DNA of 64,000 nt from Pseudomonas sp. R4-35-07. Its GTDB lineage: Bacteria; Pseudomonadota; Gammaproteobacteria; Pseudomonadales; Pseudomonadaceae. How positions within the stretch are numbered: position 1 is the first letter of the stretch; the number at the start of each line of letters is the position of its first letter. The notes beneath the pieces are model-generated. The model did not search any database and was not told where the DNA came from. It saw only the letters and a list, made by a program, of their open reading frames with translations. The stretch is taken from NCBI RefSeq assembly GCF_003852235.1, contig NZ_CP027732.1, positions 4,030,001 to 4,094,000 on the forward strand, read 5' to 3'. The translations under genes and the position numbers were made by a program. Of the stretch, positions 16,361 through 24,555 are shown one piece after another.

Positions 16361-16861
16361 CTACTGCAATACGAAGTTAGTGAAGAGCGCCTGCTCGACC
16401 ACGACTTTGCCGAGCTCTTTCTGGGCCACTTCCTGCACGCTGGCAGTGACCTTCTGGCGCAGCATTTCCTGGCCCACCGCAGTGGCCAGGCTGTCGAAGC
16501 TCTGCCCGGAGAACAGCATCACCAGGTTGTTGCGGATCACTGGCATGTGCACCTTGAGCGCGTCCAGGTCCGCCTGGTTGCGCGCCAGCAAGGTGATGCT
16601 CACCTGCAAGTAGCGTTGGCGACCGTTCTGGTTGTAGTTGGCGACAAACGCCGGCAGCATCGGCTCGAAGATTGCCGGTTGCTTGACGTTAGTGGCGGCG
16701 TCGGCAGCGGGGGCCGGCTTGCTGGCACTGCTGTGCATGATGTACCAGGTGCCACCCACCGAGGCGCCAATGGCCAGGAGCAGGCCCAGCACAATCAGCA
16801 GGATCAGCTTGAGCTTGCCTTTGCCTGCGGGGGGAGTTGCTGCGTCGTCGCTCTTCGCCAT
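16361..16861 (-). CDS. fliL: Flagellar basal-body protein FliL
   Basis: Single-pass inner-membrane protein near the stators that supports motor torque. One membrane span lies at residues about 18-40 (LILLIVLGLLLAIGASVGGTW), then a periplasmic stomatin-like domain ending FTNFVLQ. First gene of the fliLMNOPQR-flhB operon, with a sigma-54 element about 50 bases upstream. 166 residues. Confidence 0.95.
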   Translation of the reverse strand: MAKSDDAATPPAGKGKLKLILLIVLGLLLAIGASVGGTWYIMHSSASKPAPAADAATNVKQPAIFEPMLPAFVANYNQNGRQRYLQVSITLLARNQADLDALKVHMPVIRNNLVMLFSGQSFDSLATAVGQEMLRQKVTASVQEVAQKELGKVVVEQALFTNFVLQ

Positions 16862-16911
16862 GCCAATAATCCGTCACTATTCGGGGATTCATAGATCTAC
16901 GGAAAGGCAAG

Positions 16912-16927
16912 AGCAAGTGTTATGCCA
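16912..16927 (-). promoter_or_regulatory. Predicted sigma-54 promoter for fliLMNOPQR-flhB
   Basis: TGGCATAACACTTGCT on the minus strand has the GG-N10-GC spacing with strong TGGCA and TTGCT halves. The -24 half overlaps an inverted repeat at 16923-16940. Confidence 0.75.
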
Positions 16928-16940
16928 GAGTTGTCTGGCA
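16923..16940. promoter_or_regulatory. Inverted repeat overlapping the fliL -24 element
   Basis: TGCCAGA and TCTGGCA flank GTTG, a perfect 7-bp palindrome. Its left arm is the -24 region of the fliL promoter, so a protein bound here or a hairpin could block RpoN polymerase. It does not match the FleQ consensus. Confidence 0.5.
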
Positions 16941-16969
16941 TCAGGACAACAGGACAACACAAATCAAAT

Positions 16970-17056
16970 GTGGGAGGGGGCTTGCTCCCGATAGCAGTGT
17001 GTCAGTCAACAAATCTGTTGCTGATACACCGCCATCGGGAGCAAGCCCCCTCCCAC
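16970..17056. repeat. REPIN-like element, 87 nt (copy 2)
   Basis: Inverted GTGGGAGGGGGCTTGCTCCC arms, variable centre. It lies between the fliK stop and the fliL promoter, so it separates two operons. Confidence 0.9.
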
Positions 17057-17080
17057 ATTTCGATCTCCGTTCGGCTTGGG

Positions 17081-18367
17081 TCAGGCGTAGTAGTCGACGG
17101 CGCTGGAGCCGATCACACTGCTCACCACCGGCGCGACGGCGGCCGCCACTTCGCCAGAGTCGACAACCTCGCCAGCGCTACTGCGGCCGCCACTCACGCC
17201 CCGCGCCTGGCTCTGCTGTTGTTGTTGCTCCTGCCCGCGAGACTGGTCGGACACATTCACATCCACGTGCCCCATGCCCTGCTGGGCGAACATCTCGCGC
17301 AGGCGCCCGGACTGGCTTTCCAGCGCTTCACGGACCACCGCATGGCCGCTCATGAAGCTCACTTGGGCCTGCTGGTCGGGCGTCATGTTGACCTTGATGT
17401 CCAGGCGCCCCAGTTCGGCCGGCTGCAGCTGGATTTCGGCCGACTTGAGGTTGGCACTGGAGAGGTACATCACGCGGTTGACCACTTCTTCGGTCCAGCC
17501 GCTCTGGTGCATGGCCAGCGGGGCGTTGGTCACTGGCGGCAAGGCGTTGGCGGTTTTCGGCGTGGCGGCCTGGGTCAGCGCGGCGAGGCGGTTGGCGAAG
17601 TCATCCACGCGGGTGTCGCTGCTGGCGTCCTTGAGGTCCTTGAGGCCGTCATCGATCAGCGCGCCGAAGGCTTTGTCACCGCCCTGGCCGGTGCTGTCCT
17701 TGGTGGCTTGTTGATCGACCATGGTGGCCAGGCCTGCCGCGAAATTCTGCGCGGCGGTCGGTTGATCCAGGGGCGTGGCTGACGCAATTTTCTGTGGCGC
17801 CTGGCTGCTGGCCGATACATGACCGCCCTGCTCCATCGCCAAGCGTACGGCGGGCATGGCATCCAGGGGGTCGGCTTCAGGGTCGAAGGCCGATGACTTG
17901 GCCTGGTCGTTCACGGCAACAGGGGCGGCGGCGGCCGGCTGGGGCTTGTCATCTTCCACGGCCGCCGTCGGCGCTGGCGTTTCCACCGGCACGGCAACGG
18001 GTGTGACCGTGGCGATCAGCGCGGGGTCAACCGGCGGATCGGCCGGCGGCTGTTGCGCCAGGGACGGGTCGGCGGCTGTGTCGGCGGCGTCCTCGTCGGC
18101 CTTGGCCGGCTTGGCAGGCAAGGGATTGCCGCTATCGGCAACCGCCGGCGTGCTGGCGGCAGATTGATCGCCGGCTGCCGTCGGCGCCGACTTGCCTGGG
18201 GCGTCGGCGGTTTTCAAGGCAGGTTTGGCGCCTTGGTTGGCGAACACTTGAGCGAAGCCAGGGCCCTTGCCCCGTGGGTCCGCAGCCGCTGCCGCAGGGG
18301 TGGCGGCAGGCGCTTGAGGCTTGGCCGCGGGGGCAGCCTGAAGGAGCGAATTAGGGGCGACTGGCAT
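17081..18367 (-). CDS. fliK: Flagellar hook-length control protein FliK
   Basis: Secreted ruler that signals FlhB to switch substrates when the hook is complete. The first about 290 residues are Ala/Pro/Asp-rich and disordered; the conserved C-terminal hook-length domain has LKSAEIQLQPAELGRLDIKV and the Gln-rich stretch EQQQQQSQ near the end. The ATG at 18367 (MPVAPNSLLQ, 428 residues) has GGAGA nine bases upstream and is preferred to an in-frame start seven codons earlier. It has its own sigma-54 element and is followed by a REPIN. Confidence 0.94.
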   Translation of the reverse strand: MPVAPNSLLQAAPAAKPQAPAATPAAAAADPRGKGPGFAQVFANQGAKPALKTADAPGKSAPTAAGDQSAASTPAVADSGNPLPAKPAKADEDAADTAADPSLAQQPPADPPVDPALIATVTPVAVPVETPAPTAAVEDDKPQPAAAAPVAVNDQAKSSAFDPEADPLDAMPAVRLAMEQGGHVSASSQAPQKIASATPLDQPTAAQNFAAGLATMVDQQATKDSTGQGGDKAFGALIDDGLKDLKDASSDTRVDDFANRLAALTQAATPKTANALPPVTNAPLAMHQSGWTEEVVNRVMYLSSANLKSAEIQLQPAELGRLDIKVNMTPDQQAQVSFMSGHAVVREALESQSGRLREMFAQQGMGHVDVNVSDQSRGQEQQQQQSQARGVSGGRSSAGEVVDSGEVAAAVAPVVSSVIGSSAVDYYA

Positions 18368-18418
18368 AGGTAAAGGTCTCCACTGCATGGGGGTCGGGGA
18401 TGCAGTATCCAGAGATAG

Positions 18419-18434
18419 AGCAAGAGTCGGGCCA
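18419..18434 (-). promoter_or_regulatory. Predicted sigma-54 promoter for fliK
   Basis: TGGCCCGACTCTTGCT on the minus strand has GG-N10-GC spacing with good TTGCT -12 half, about 52 bases before the fliK start, in the 104-base gap after hptB. It fits class III (FleR/RpoN) expression of fliK known in P. aeruginosa. Confidence 0.7.
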
Positions 18435-18471
18435 AGTCGCCCAGGGCAGCTAAATCGCGGTTTGAAGCGCT

Positions 18472-18816
18472 TCAGAGACTGAAACGCTGCCGCTCCGATT
18501 CATACAGCGGCCGGACCAAGGCAAACTCATGATCGATCTGATCGACCAGGGCCCCGAGGTCCGCCGTCGTGCCAACGGACTCCACTTCCAGGCGTTGACA
18601 CAACTGCGCCAGTCGCACCGCCCCAAGGTTGCCGCTGCTGCCCTTGAAGCTATGGGCGATGCGCCCCAGCGCCTTGGCGTCATCACGCGCCTTGCGCAAG
18701 GCGGTGACGCGCTCTTCGGAGTCATGAAGGAAGGTCTCCAGCAACCGTGGGTACTCGTCCTCCATCACCTCTTGCAAGCCCGACAGCACGTCGGGGTCCA
18801 GATGAATCTCAGCCAC
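18472..18816 (-). CDS. hptB: Histidine phosphotransfer protein HptB
   Basis: Stand-alone HPt domain of 114 residues with phospho-accepting H55 in IAHSFKGSSGNLGA. In P. aeruginosa HptB collects phosphate from hybrid kinases and passes it to HsbR, governing the choice between swarming and biofilm. It lies 30 bases after hsbR, in the same order as the known hsbA-hsbR-hptB unit, which supports the name. Confidence 0.9.
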   Translation of the reverse strand: MAEIHLDPDVLSGLQEVMEDEYPRLLETFLHDSEERVTALRKARDDAKALGRIAHSFKGSSGNLGAVRLAQLCQRLEVESVGTTADLGALVDQIDHEFALVRPLYESERQRFSL

Positions 18817-18846
18817 TTGCTCGCTCCTTGATCAAGAATCGGCGGA

Positions 18847-20565
18847 TTATGCCAGAGCCTCCCAGCAAAACTCCACGCAGACACTGCGCCCGCCATCGGA
18901 CCAGCGTACCGCGCTGCTCAGTTGACGCACCAGGCTCAAGCCGCGGCCAGACAGACGGTCAGCATTCAGCGGCCGCGTCAGCACCTCGTCAACATCGAAG
19001 CCAGGCCCGCTGTCCTCGACACGCAACGTCATCTTGCCGCCCTTTGCAGTCGGGGACACCTGCACATGTACCCGGATATGGCCGCTGTTCAATTGCGCCA
19101 GCCGCTCGTTGCGCAGGCGGTAGTACTGCGCAAACCCTTCGGCATCTTGCTTGAGCTGTGAATCCAGCCCCAGTACCCCATGTTCGAGGGCATTGGCATA
19201 CAACTCGGCCATCACCGTGTAGAGCGCACCGCTCTGCTCACGCAGGCCGTGGACCTCCAACAGTAATTGCAGCAGATACGGCAATGGGTTGTAGCGCCTG
19301 AGGGTCTGCGCACGAAATTCAAAACTCACCGACCAATTCAGCGGGCACGACTGGCCACTGTCGGAATACATCGGTTCCGCCACGCGCAGCGGTTGGCCGG
19401 ACAGCAAGGTGATTTCAACCATGCTGACATCGTCCCGTGCCTCACCGCGAAAGGCCGCCAGCGCCTGCTCGATATCCTCGAACAAGCGGTCGGGCTCGCG
19501 GTTGGCGGCAAACACCTGCTGCAAACGCTCGGCACCGAACAACTGGTCATTGGCGTCGGCGGTGTCCAGCACCCCATCGGAAAGCAGGAACACCCGGTCG
19601 CCCAGGGCCATGGGCCAGACTTCGGTGCTGTCATCGAATGCCTGGGCCGACAGCACGCCCAACGGCAAATGCCGCGACATCAACGGCGTGCGCTTGCCGG
19701 TAGCGACCTCATGCACATAGCCCTCGGGCATGCCGCCGTTCCACACCTCCACCACGCGCCGCTCGGTGCTCAGGCACAACAGTGTGGCGCAGCAGAACAT
19801 GTCCACCGGCAGGATGCGCTTGAGCTTGGCGTTCATCTCGCGCAGGGTCTGCGTCAGCCCATAGCCCTTGGCGGTCATGCCATAGAACACTTCGGCCAGG
19901 GGCATGGCACCGATGGCCGCCGGCAGGCCGTGGCCGGTGAAATCGCCGAGCAACACATGCATGTCGCCGGACGGCGTATAGGCCGCCAGCAACAGGTCCC
20001 CGTTGAACAGTGCATAGGGCGATTGCAGGTAGCGGATATTCGGCGCCGCGTTGATGCAACCCGAATGCGCGACCTTGTCGAACACGGCCTTGGCGGTGCG
20101 CTGCTCATGTAACAAGTAATCGTTGTGACGGGCGATCTGGTCGCGCTGCTGCAGCACCGTGGCTTGTAGCCGCCGCAGGCGGTCCATGGCGTTGATCTTG
20201 GCGGCCAGAATCAACTGGTTATAGGGCTTGGGCAGGAAATCGTCGCCGCCGGCGTCCAGACACTCGGCCAGTGCGGCGCTTTCGCGCAGCGAGGTCAGGA
20301 AGATGATGGGGACCAACTGCTCGCCCGCCAATTGCTTGATCCAGCGCGCGGCGAGAAAACCATCCATCACCGGCATCATCGCGTCCATCAACACCAACTG
20401 CGGGCGCTCGCGCGCAAACACTTCAACGGCTTGCTCGCCATTGGTCGCGGTGAGCACATGGTGACCCTGACGCCGCACGATGGTCGACAACAACAGCAAG
20501 TCGGCGGCACTGTCTTCGGCAATCAGGATGGTCAGCGGCTCGGATAAGGGCGCCAGGACTCTCAC
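18847..20565 (-). CDS. hsbR: Fused response regulator / PP2C phosphatase / anti-sigma kinase HsbR
   Basis: Output regulator of the HptB pathway that phosphorylates or dephosphorylates HsbA. Domains: receiver (acidic E17-D18, acceptor D61 in LMDAMMPVMDG), PP2C/SpoIIE-type phosphatase (GDFTGHGLPAAIGAMP, LLSDGVLDT), and a C-terminal GHKL-type kinase (ELYANALEHGVLG, DSGPGFDVDE, GRGLSLV). 572 residues. Start is GTG at 20565, overlapping the hsbA stop as GTGA; the frame gives a complete receiver domain. Confidence 0.92.
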   Translation of the reverse strand: MRVLAPLSEPLTILIAEDSAADLLLLSTIVRRQGHHVLTATNGEQAVEVFARERPQLVLMDAMMPVMDGFLAARWIKQLAGEQLVPIIFLTSLRESAALAECLDAGGDDFLPKPYNQLILAAKINAMDRLRRLQATVLQQRDQIARHNDYLLHEQRTAKAVFDKVAHSGCINAAPNIRYLQSPYALFNGDLLLAAYTPSGDMHVLLGDFTGHGLPAAIGAMPLAEVFYGMTAKGYGLTQTLREMNAKLKRILPVDMFCCATLLCLSTERRVVEVWNGGMPEGYVHEVATGKRTPLMSRHLPLGVLSAQAFDDSTEVWPMALGDRVFLLSDGVLDTADANDQLFGAERLQQVFAANREPDRLFEDIEQALAAFRGEARDDVSMVEITLLSGQPLRVAEPMYSDSGQSCPLNWSVSFEFRAQTLRRYNPLPYLLQLLLEVHGLREQSGALYTVMAELYANALEHGVLGLDSQLKQDAEGFAQYYRLRNERLAQLNSGHIRVHVQVSPTAKGGKMTLRVEDSGPGFDVDEVLTRPLNADRLSGRGLSLVRQLSSAVRWSDGGRSVCVEFCWEALA

Positions 20566-20867
20566 GAGATATCGAAAAGCTTGTCGAAATTGGAAATGGC
20601 GAGGATTTTGCGCACGTCCGTGTTGCTGTTGGTCACGCGCACGTCTGAATTATCGCCACCGGCATGGTCCCGCAGCAGCAGAAGCATGCCCAAGGCCGAG
20701 CTGTCCATATAAGTGGTTTCTTTAAGGTCCACGACGTACGACTCAGGCACCTTATAGAACCGCTCGTAGGCATCACGAAATGCCTGGTGGCTGCCGAAAT
20801 CGAATCGGCCCTTGATCGTGATCGTCAACTTCTTCCCATCCAGGGATACATCTGGCTCGATCGACAT
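20562..20867 (-). CDS. hsbA: Anti-sigma factor antagonist HsbA (STAS domain)
   Basis: Small STAS protein whose phosphorylation state decides its partner: in P. aeruginosa it binds the anti-sigma factor FlgM or the cyclase HsbD. The 101 residues contain YMDSSALGMLLLL, with S56 or S57 as the site; the SpoIIAA consensus places it in the D-S-[SA]-G-[LI] loop. It overlaps hsbR by four bases and follows fliJ by 95 bases, tying the module to flagellar expression. Confidence 0.9.
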   Translation of the reverse strand: MSIEPDVSLDGKKLTITIKGRFDFGSHQAFRDAYERFYKVPESYVVDLKETTYMDSSALGMLLLLRDHAGGDNSDVRVTNSNTDVRKILAISNFDKLFDIS

Positions 20868-20962
20868 GTGACTGCTTCCTTGTCATTGGCACTAGACACA
20901 AGGTGTAGCAGGCGAATTCGATCTGAGCAACACAGTAGTTCAAATGTGCCCTGTTTCCCTGG

Positions 20963-21412
20963 TTAGAACTGTTCCTGGCGAGGAAGGCGCTGGGACAGCT
21001 CGTCGAGCAGCTTCTGCTCACGCTTATCCTCAAGGGCCCGCGCTTCGTCGAGATAGCGCTGCACCAACTTGCGCAAACCTTCGACGCGGGCGAACGCCGC
21101 TTGCCAGCTTTCGCGCGCCTTGTCGAGGTTGTTCTGGTGCCAGGCCAGGCTCTGGCGCTGTTGGCCGACGGCGGTTTCCAGTTGGTTGAGAAAGCCCTGG
21201 TACCCCATCAGCCATTGGCCCGACACGCCCTTGCTGCCGCGCTCGATCCACTGTTGCTGATACTCGAGGCGAAAGCGCTCGAGGTCGCCCAGCTTGCTTT
21301 CCGCCAGGCGCACCTGGCCCTGGAAATAGCCCAGGCGTTGCACAGCGGTTTTTTCGGCCTTTTCGGCCATTTCCACCACCGGGGCCAGGCGCGCGGCGCG
21401 GCTGTTGGCCAT
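20963..21412 (-). CDS. fliJ: Flagellar export chaperone FliJ
   Basis: Coiled-coil central stalk of the FliI ATPase ring. The 149 residues are almost entirely charged heptad-rich helix, as expected. It starts three bases after fliI and ends the fliEFGHIJ operon. Sequence conservation in this family is low, so position supports the call as much as sequence. Confidence 0.92.
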   Translation of the reverse strand: MANSRAARLAPVVEMAEKAEKTAVQRLGYFQGQVRLAESKLGDLERFRLEYQQQWIERGSKGVSGQWLMGYQGFLNQLETAVGQQRQSLAWHQNNLDKARESWQAAFARVEGLRKLVQRYLDEARALEDKREQKLLDELSQRLPRQEQF

Positions 21413-21415
21413 GGC

Positions 21416-22774
21416 TTAGCCGCCTGGCGCGGGGGCGAAGATGGACTGCAGATGCGCTTCGCTTTCGCCCATGCTGATTTTGTCGTTCAGCCCCTGGCGC
21501 AGGTAGGTCACCAACTGCGGTTGCAGCGCAATGGCCAGGTCGGTCTCGCGATCGCCGCCGGCCACGTAGGCGCCAACGCTGATCAGGTCGCGGCTCTGCT
21601 GATAACGCGACCACAGCTGCTTGAAGTATTGCGCGCGGGCCATGTGCTCCGGCGTGACCACCGCCGGCATCACCCGGCTGATGGACGCCTCGATATCGAT
21701 GGCCGGGTAGTGCCCTTCTTCGGCCAGGCGCCGCGACAGCACGATGTGCCCGTCAAGCACGCCCCGCGCCGAGTCGGCAATCGGGTCCTGTTGGTCATCG
21801 CCTTCGGACAACACGGTGTAGAACGCAGTGATCGAGCCCCCGCCGGCCTCGGCATTACCGGCCCGCTCCACCAGCTTGGGCAGCTTGGCGAACACTGACG
21901 GCGGATAGCCCTTGGTCGCTGGCGGCTCGCCGATGGCCAGGGCGATCTCGCGCTGGGCCTGGGCGAAACGGGTGAGCGAGTCCATCAGCAACAGGACATT
22001 CTTGCCCTTGTCGCGAAAATATTCGGCGATGCGCGTGCAGTACATCGCCGCACGCAAGCGCATCAGCGGCGCGTCATCCGCCGGCGAGGCGACGACCACC
22101 GAACGCTTGAGGCCTTCTTCACCGAGGCTGTGTTCGATGAATTCCTTGACCTCACGGCCACGCTCGCCGATCAGCCCGACCACGATGATGTCGGCCTCGG
22201 TAAAGCGCGTCATCATGCCCAGCAACACCGATTTACCCACACCGGTACCGGCGAACAGGCCCAGGCGCTGGCCGCGACCGACCGTCAATAAACCGTTGAT
22301 GCTGCGTATGCCCACGTCCAGCGGCACGCTGATGGGGTTACGGTTGAGCGGGTTGATGGTGGGGCCGTCCATCGGCACCCAATCCTCGGCCTTCATGCCG
22401 CCCTTGCCATCCAGCGCGCGACCGGCGCCGTCGAGTACGCGGCCGAGCATGCTCATGCCCATCGGCAAGCGTCCGGTGTCGGCCAGGGGCACTACGCGGG
22501 CGCCGGGGGCGATACCGGCGAGGCTGCCCACCGGCATCAGGAAAATCTTGTTGCCGGAAAAGCCCATCACTTCGGCTTCGACCTGCACCGGGTGGTAGCT
22601 GTCGTCGTTGATCACCATGCAGCGGCTGCCCATGGCGGCACGCAAGCCCTCGGCTTCAAGGGTCAGGCCGACCATGCGCAACAGACGCCCTTCAAGGATC
22701 GGCTGGCCGGGCAACTCGGTGGCCTCGGCGTAGCTGCCCAGGCGCTTGGCGAAGCTGGTGCGGTCAAGGCGCAT
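21416..22774 (-). CDS. fliI: Flagellar export ATPase FliI
   Basis: Hexameric F1-like ATPase that delivers export substrates. The P-loop GTGVGKS, Walker [17 protein letters not shown] and the ESIGEEP-like segment [15 protein letters not shown] are visible. The ATG at 22774 ([10 protein letters not shown], 452 residues) is preferred to a TTG six codons upstream; it overlaps the fliH stop by 11 bases. Confidence 0.97.
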   Translation of the reverse strand: MRLDRTSFAKRLGSYAEATELPGQPILEGRLLRMVGLTLEAEGLRAAMGSRCMVINDDSYHPVQVEAEVMGFSGNKIFLMPVGSLAGIAPGARVVPLADTGRLPMGMSMLGRVLDGAGRALDGKGGMKAEDWVPMDGPTINPLNRNPISVPLDVGIRSINGLLTVGRGQRLGLFAGTGVGKSVLLGMMTRFTEADIIVVGLIGERGREVKEFIEHSLGEEGLKRSVVVASPADDAPLMRLRAAMYCTRIAEYFRDKGKNVLLLMDSLTRFAQAQREIALAIGEPPATKGYPPSVFAKLPKLVERAGNAEAGGGSITAFYTVLSEGDDQQDPIADSARGVLDGHIVLSRRLAEEGHYPAIDIEASISRVMPAVVTPEHMARAQYFKQLWSRYQQSRDLISVGAYVAGGDRETDLAIALQPQLVTYLRQGLNDKISMGESEAHLQSIFAPAPGG

Positions 22775-23528
22775 CGGTGGCGTCCAGGTCAACGTTCAGG
22801 TCAGGCTCGGCCGGGTGCAGCACCTGCTCATGCAACTGGTCGAGCAATTTGGTCATGATCTGGCTGATGCGGGTTTCCACCGTGGCATCGATGCGGCTGT
22901 GCTCGGTCTCGACGCGGCAGCCGCCAGGCTGCAAGGCCGCGTCCTCGACGATGCGCCAGGTTTCTTCATGGCGCTCGCGCAAGGCTTTGACCTGCTCGAA
23001 ATCCTGCGGGTTGATATACAGCCGCACATTGCCGACACCCAGGGGCAGCAGCTTGAGGGCTTCGCGCATCACGCTTTCGATCTGGCTGGAATCCAGCACC
23101 AGTTCACGCTGGATCACTTGGCGCGCGATGTGCTGCACCAGGCCGACCATGGATTTTTCCAGCTGCGAGTCCTGTTCGGCGATGGGGTCGAACAGGTTGC
23201 CCATCAAGCGCTCCAGGCTGGCCAATTGGCCACTGAGGGCTTCTTCGGCTTCCTGGCGAACTTTCAGGGTGCTGCTGCGAAAGCCGTCTTTTTCACCGGC
23301 CGCGAAGCCTTCGTTGTAAGCCTCCTGGCGGATGGCTTCCAACTCTTCAAGGGTCAGCGGCTGGACTTCTTCCAGCGGCACTTCTTCCATCTGTGCCGGT
23401 GGTTCCTCCACTGGTTCCGGCTCAGGCTCCGGCACGTGGGGATCGAAGCTGGGCAACGACCAGATGTCGAACCCGCCGACATCCCGCGCGCGAATCAGGT
23501 CGCTGGGCGTCTCATCTTTGTTCGACAT
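22764..23528 (-). CDS. fliH: Flagellar export ATPase regulator FliH
   Basis: Negative regulator and C-ring tether of FliI. The N-terminal third is acidic and Pro-rich ([12 protein letters not shown]), the centre is coiled coil, and the C-terminal 120 residues match the FliH/YscL/V-ATPase E fold ([17 protein letters not shown]). 254 residues. It starts 10 bases after fliG and overlaps fliI. Confidence 0.95.
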   Translation of the reverse strand: MSNKDETPSDLIRARDVGGFDIWSLPSFDPHVPEPEPEPVEEPPAQMEEVPLEEVQPLTLEELEAIRQEAYNEGFAAGEKDGFRSSTLKVRQEAEEALSGQLASLERLMGNLFDPIAEQDSQLEKSMVGLVQHIARQVIQRELVLDSSQIESVMREALKLLPLGVGNVRLYINPQDFEQVKALRERHEETWRIVEDAALQPGGCRVETEHSRIDATVETRISQIMTKLLDQLHEQVLHPAEPDLNVDLDATDAP

Positions 23529-23538
23529 GCGGGGCGCC

Positions 23539-24555
23539 TTAAATCATTTCTTCGCCGCCCTTCCCGCCGAGAACGATTTCTCCGGCTTCGGCCATACGGC
23601 GGGCAATGGTGAGGATTTCTTTCTGCGCGGTTTCCACGTCGCTGACGCGCACCGGGCCCTTGGCTTCCAGGTCGTCGCGCAACAGTTCGGAGGCACGCTT
23701 GGACATGTTCTTGAAGATCTTTTCCTTGACGCCCTCGTCCGAGCCCTTGAGGGCCAGCACCAGCACGTCGGACGACACTTCGCGCAGCAACGCCTGGATG
23801 CCACGGTCGTCGACATCGGCGAGGTTGTTGAACACGAACATCAGGTCTTCGATCTGGCCGGACAGGGTGTCGTCGATCTCGCGGATCGAGTCCATCAACT
23901 GGCCTTCGACCGAGCTGTCGAGGAAGTTCATGATGTCGGCTGCACGCTTGATCCCGCCCAGGGTGGTGCGCGAGGCGTTCGAGTTGCCCGAGAACTGTTT
24001 CTCGAGAATCGTGTTGAGTTCTTTCAGCGCCGCCGGCTGCACGGTGTTAAGCGACGACACGCGCAGGATGATGTCCAGGCGCACTTTATGGTCGAAGTGG
24101 CCAAGCACTTCGCCGGCCTGGTCCGGGTCCAGATAGGCCACGACAATGGCCTGGATCTGCGGGTGCTCGTAGCGAATCACGTCAGCGACCGCGCGCGGCT
24201 CCATCCACTTCAGGCTGTCGAGGCCACTGGTGTTGCCGCCCAGCAGGATGCGGTCGATCAGGCCGTTGGCCTTGTCTTCGCCCAGGGCCGAGGTGAGCAT
24301 TTTGCGGATATAGCTGTCGGAGCCGACGCCCAGGCTGGTCTGGTCGCCGACGATCTCGACGAACTCGCTCATCACCTGTTCGACTTGCTCGCGGTGCACA
24401 TTGCGCATCTGCGCCATGGCCACGCCGACGCGCTGGACCTCTTTGGGCCCCATGTGGCGCAGCACTTGGGCGGCGTCGGTTTCGCCCAGCGACAGCAGCA
24501 GCACGGCGGCTTTGTCGACCCGGGAGAGCTTGGCAACAGCGACTCGATCATTCAT
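23539..24555 (-). CDS. fliG: Motor switch protein FliG
   Basis: C-ring protein that contacts the stator and generates torque. Three armadillo-like domains over 338 residues; N-terminal VDKAAVLLLSLGE binds FliF and the C-terminal domain has ALKGSDEGVKEKIFKNMSKRA with the charged torque helix. It overlaps fliF by eight bases (ATGAATGA). Confidence 0.97.
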   Translation of the reverse strand: MNDRVAVAKLSRVDKAAVLLLSLGETDAAQVLRHMGPKEVQRVGVAMAQMRNVHREQVEQVMSEFVEIVGDQTSLGVGSDSYIRKMLTSALGEDKANGLIDRILLGGNTSGLDSLKWMEPRAVADVIRYEHPQIQAIVVAYLDPDQAGEVLGHFDHKVRLDIILRVSSLNTVQPAALKELNTILEKQFSGNSNASRTTLGGIKRAADIMNFLDSSVEGQLMDSIREIDDTLSGQIEDLMFVFNNLADVDDRGIQALLREVSSDVLVLALKGSDEGVKEKIFKNMSKRASELLRDDLEAKGPVRVSDVETAQKEILTIARRMAEAGEIVLGGKGGEEMI

